64,000 nt of DNA, from assembly GCA_934500875.1 (NCBI GenBank), contig CAKSTL010000009.1, forward strand, positions 54,358 to 118,357. Direction: 5' to 3'. Below, piece after piece: positions 62,390 to 64,000 of the stretch (the stretch's first letter is position 1; every line of letters begins with the position of its first letter). The notes under the pieces were generated by a model. That model ran no database searches and had not been told where the DNA came from. It worked only from the letters and a program-made list of their open reading frames with translations. Position numbers and translations under genes: made by a program. The stretch is from an uncultured Clostridia bacterium. GTDB taxonomy: Bacteria > Bacillota > Clostridia > UMGS1810.

Positions 62390-63151
62390 TTGAGGGTATC
62401 TGTTGTCGGAGATAAAAAAATAGGTGTTTGTTTTGCAAGATTTTTAAAGAAAAAAGGATTTAAACTTATTTCGTACTATTGCGACGATATAGAAGAAGGC
62501 GTAAAGTGCGCCGTTGCCTCGGGCTGCAAGGCTTGTACTGATTTAAAGCGTACGGTTGACGAGAGCGAGCTTATTATGATTGCCGTGCCTGACAGCTCTG
62601 TAAGACGTGTTATGCGCAAAATTGCCGCATTTAACCCCGAAAACAAGATTTTTTGCGTAATCAGCAGCAGCGTCGACTCCGATTTGGTAAATATCGGCGG
62701 CGACAATACGTACTTTTCAGCGTTTATTCCGAAGTTTGCGCAGGAAAAGGACGGTTTTGCCGATATTTCGGATACGATGATTTTTTTCGAGGGCACGGGC
62801 AAGGGATTTTGGGATTTGTACGACGTTTTTTATATGAGAAAAATCAGTTTTAAAATGATTGACAAAACGCAGAAAAGCGCACTGGTGCTTGCGGCGGCTT
62901 TGGCAACGGATTTTACAAAAACGCTTCTTAACATAGCGGATGATGTGCTTAAAAAAGCAAATCTTGACAGCAGCTGGATAAGGACGCTTGCAATGAGCTC
63001 CGACAATAACAGCGCTTTGAACAACGGGGAATTTAACGCCGACCTTCAAGCAATGGCTCTTAATCTGGGCGATACCGACGCAGAAACCTCGCACAAGCTT
63101 TTATCGGTTATCAAGGTGTTTGAGGTGATAAGCGTTAGTTATTTTAACTAA
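62390..63151 (+). CDS. Rossmann-like NAD(P)-binding protein (DUF2520-like)
   Basis: A 253-residue protein with TTG start after AAAGGGG. The N-terminal Rossmann fold (VSVVGDKKIGVCFARFLKKKG) is degenerate at the glycine-rich loop; a strand MIAVPDSSVRRVM follows, as in DUF2520/ketopantoate-reductase-like proteins, and the C-terminal half is helical (KSALVLAAALATDFTKTLLNIADDVL). Substrate unknown. It is 23 bases after dapL and likely co-transcribed. Confidence 0.7.
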   Translation: MRVSVVGDKKIGVCFARFLKKKGFKLISYYCDDIEEGVKCAVASGCKACTDLKRTVDESELIMIAVPDSSVRRVMRKIAAFNPENKIFCVISSSVDSDLVNIGGDNTYFSAFIPKFAQEKDGFADISDTMIFFEGTGKGFWDLYDVFYMRKISFKMIDKTQKSALVLAAALATDFTKTLLNIADDVLKKANLDSSWIRTLAMSSDNNSALNNGEFNADLQAMALNLGDTDAETSHKLLSVIKVFEVISVSYFN

Positions 63152-63178
63152 AAATTATGTGAAAATTTACGTTTCTTC

Positions 63179-63207
63179 TTGACAATTTGACGAAAAGGTT
63201 GTATCAT
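63179..63207 (+). promoter_or_regulatory. sigma-A promoter of hpf
   Basis: TTGACA (63179-63184), 17 bases, TATCAT (63202-63207). It gives a leader of roughly 135 bases. Confidence 0.75.
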
Positions 63208-63349
63208 TATATAAAGAAATGGTTTTTATGAAAACCGGACGCATTTGGCGCAAGACTCATAAAGAGCGTATCGCTTTTTTCGCTTATTCAAAGTTTTTAT
63301 AAAAGCAGATTTTGCGCCGAAAAGTTTTACACACAAAGGAGATGTTTTT

Positions 63350-63874
63350 ATGAAAATTAAGATTGTTGCAAGAAAAATGGAACTTACACCGGCTATAGAA
63401 AGCTATGTTGAGAAAAAAATAAGCAAGCTCGGAAAGTTTTTTGCCGAGGACGTTGACGCAACCGTTACGCTGTCGGCGCAGAAGGGCAACCACATTGCCG
63501 AGCTTACAATATATTACGGCGGAATGGTTTTCAGATGCGAGGAGCGCTGTGATGATTTGTACCGCTCTATTGATATTATTGAGGACCTTATGGAGCGCCA
63601 GATAAGAAAGCATAAAACAAAACTTGAAAAACGTCTTAAAAAGGCTGTTGTTGTGCCTGACGACGTTAAGGGTGCGGCTGCCGACGAGGAGAAGGAATTT
63701 AAAATTGTAAAGACCAAAAAGTATTCCAAAAAGCCTATGAGCGCCGAAGAAGCTATTTTGCAGATGAATATGCTCGGTCATAATTTTTATGTTTTTGATA
63801 ATTCCGCCGAGGGCAGTGTTGCTGTGGTTTACAAACGAAATGACGGCAACTACGGTCTTATTGAGCTTGAATAG
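63350..63874 (+). CDS. hpf: Ribosome hibernation promoting factor, long form
   Basis: A 174-residue HPF/RaiA. The N-terminal S30AE domain (IKIVARKMELTPAIESYVEKKI to about residue 100) binds the decoding region; a linker leads to the C-terminal dimerisation domain (about 118-174, KTKKYSKKPMSAEEAILQMNMLGH...VVYKRNDGNYGLIE) that forms 100S dimers. AAAGGAG precedes the ATG. Single-gene unit with its own promoter; repeat A copy 3 begins about 50 bases downstream. Confidence 0.97.
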   Translation: MKIKIVARKMELTPAIESYVEKKISKLGKFFAEDVDATVTLSAQKGNHIAELTIYYGGMVFRCEERCDDLYRSIDIIEDLMERQIRKHKTKLEKRLKKAVVVPDDVKGAAADEEKEFKIVKTKKYSKKPMSAEEAILQMNMLGHNFYVFDNSAEGSVAVVYKRNDGNYGLIELE

Positions 63875-63923
63875 AAAAACGCAAAATTTTAAAATAAAAA
63901 TTTTAAAAAAAGCGTATCGCTTC

Positions 63924-64000
63924 AGCCACAGCCCGATAAGGAAGCATTGGTTTTGAAAGCAGTATTTTAAGTTTATACTTCGTCAAAAATACACCGTATA
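63924..64000 (+). repeat. Repeat family A, copy 3 (cut by window end)
   Basis: Starts AGCCACAGCCCGATAAGG and follows copy 1 read on the complement (CATTGGTTTTGAAAGC, then ACTTCGTCAAAAA, then ACACCGTATA of the terminator stem) up to the window edge. Confidence 0.8.

Noticed and set aside
63261..63280. Strong intrinsic terminator in the hpf leader
   Set aside because: The inner stem is only four base pairs, too weak alone; mentioned only as part of a larger possible structure.

Overview
The window reads as a chromosomal segment of a low-to-moderate GC, Gram-positive anaerobe, most likely an uncultured member of the Clostridia (Bacillota). The case rests on strong Shine-Dalgarno sites and textbook sigma-A promoters, a type III glutamine synthetase with AsnA, the LL-diaminopimelate aminotransferase route, the L7Ae-like ribosomal protein ahead of rpsL, class A RNase P RNA, a CpsB/CpsD-type tyrosine phosphatase/kinase pair and an S-layer-homology (SLH) anchored giant protein. 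This taxonomic call is inference from gene content.

Layout. 1-5.4 kb (minus strand): a compact five-gene operon (fucose/arabinose-isomerase-like enzyme, FAD oxidase, Fe-S protein, class II aldolase, PfkB kinase) that looks like a complete sugar or sugar-acid route with an unknown substrate. It is divergent from a GH36 alpha-galactosidase (5.6-7.8 kb). nagB and a divergent AraC regulator follow, then a decayed HTH gene (two lesions) and a repeat-filled gap. 11-15.8 kb (minus): str operon rplGB-rpsL-rpsG-fusA-tuf with its own promoter and terminator. 16-30.5 kb (minus): a TetR-type regulator gene overlapping the first of two giant secreted-protein genes (2396 and 2209 aa), the second ending in three SLH domains. 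This 14-kb unit is the largest poorly understood block. 30.6-32 kb: radA. 32.2-40.5 kb (plus): membrane glycosyltransferase, glyA-rarA-adenosyltransferase-SDR, capsule-type kinase and phosphatase, trmK, nif3, then rnpB. 41-44.8 kb: vanZ, Lrp regulator, aminotransferase, trmL, and degV behind an unusual structured leader. 44.9-48.6 kb: glycolytic pgk-tpiA-gpmI. 48.9-52.6 kb (minus): GT2, GT-C-like membrane protein, WecG/TagA transferase, thymidylate kinase. 52.7-55.8 kb (minus): asnA-glnN ammonia assimilation. 56-63.2 kb (plus): carA, an in-frame carB-dapF fusion, dapL, and a Rossmann protein; then hpf.

Most striking items: (i) carbamoyl-phosphate synthase large subunit and diaminopimelate epimerase are encoded as one uninterrupted 1346-codon frame; (ii) the TetR plus two-giant-exoprotein operon, with a palindrome on the -10 element of its promoter; (iii) a dispersed repeat family (ends AGCCACAGCCCGATAAGG) found at the 3' end of three genes, always in the same orientation relative to the gene, carrying a terminator hairpin and in one case supplying the last codons and stop of the protein; (iv) a second repeat with 24-bp perfect inverted ends that shares a core with the first. 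Several starts were corrected from Shine-Dalgarno spacing, including GTG for rpsG, which gives the usual 156-residue S7. No tRNA, CRISPR array or intact transposase gene was recognised.
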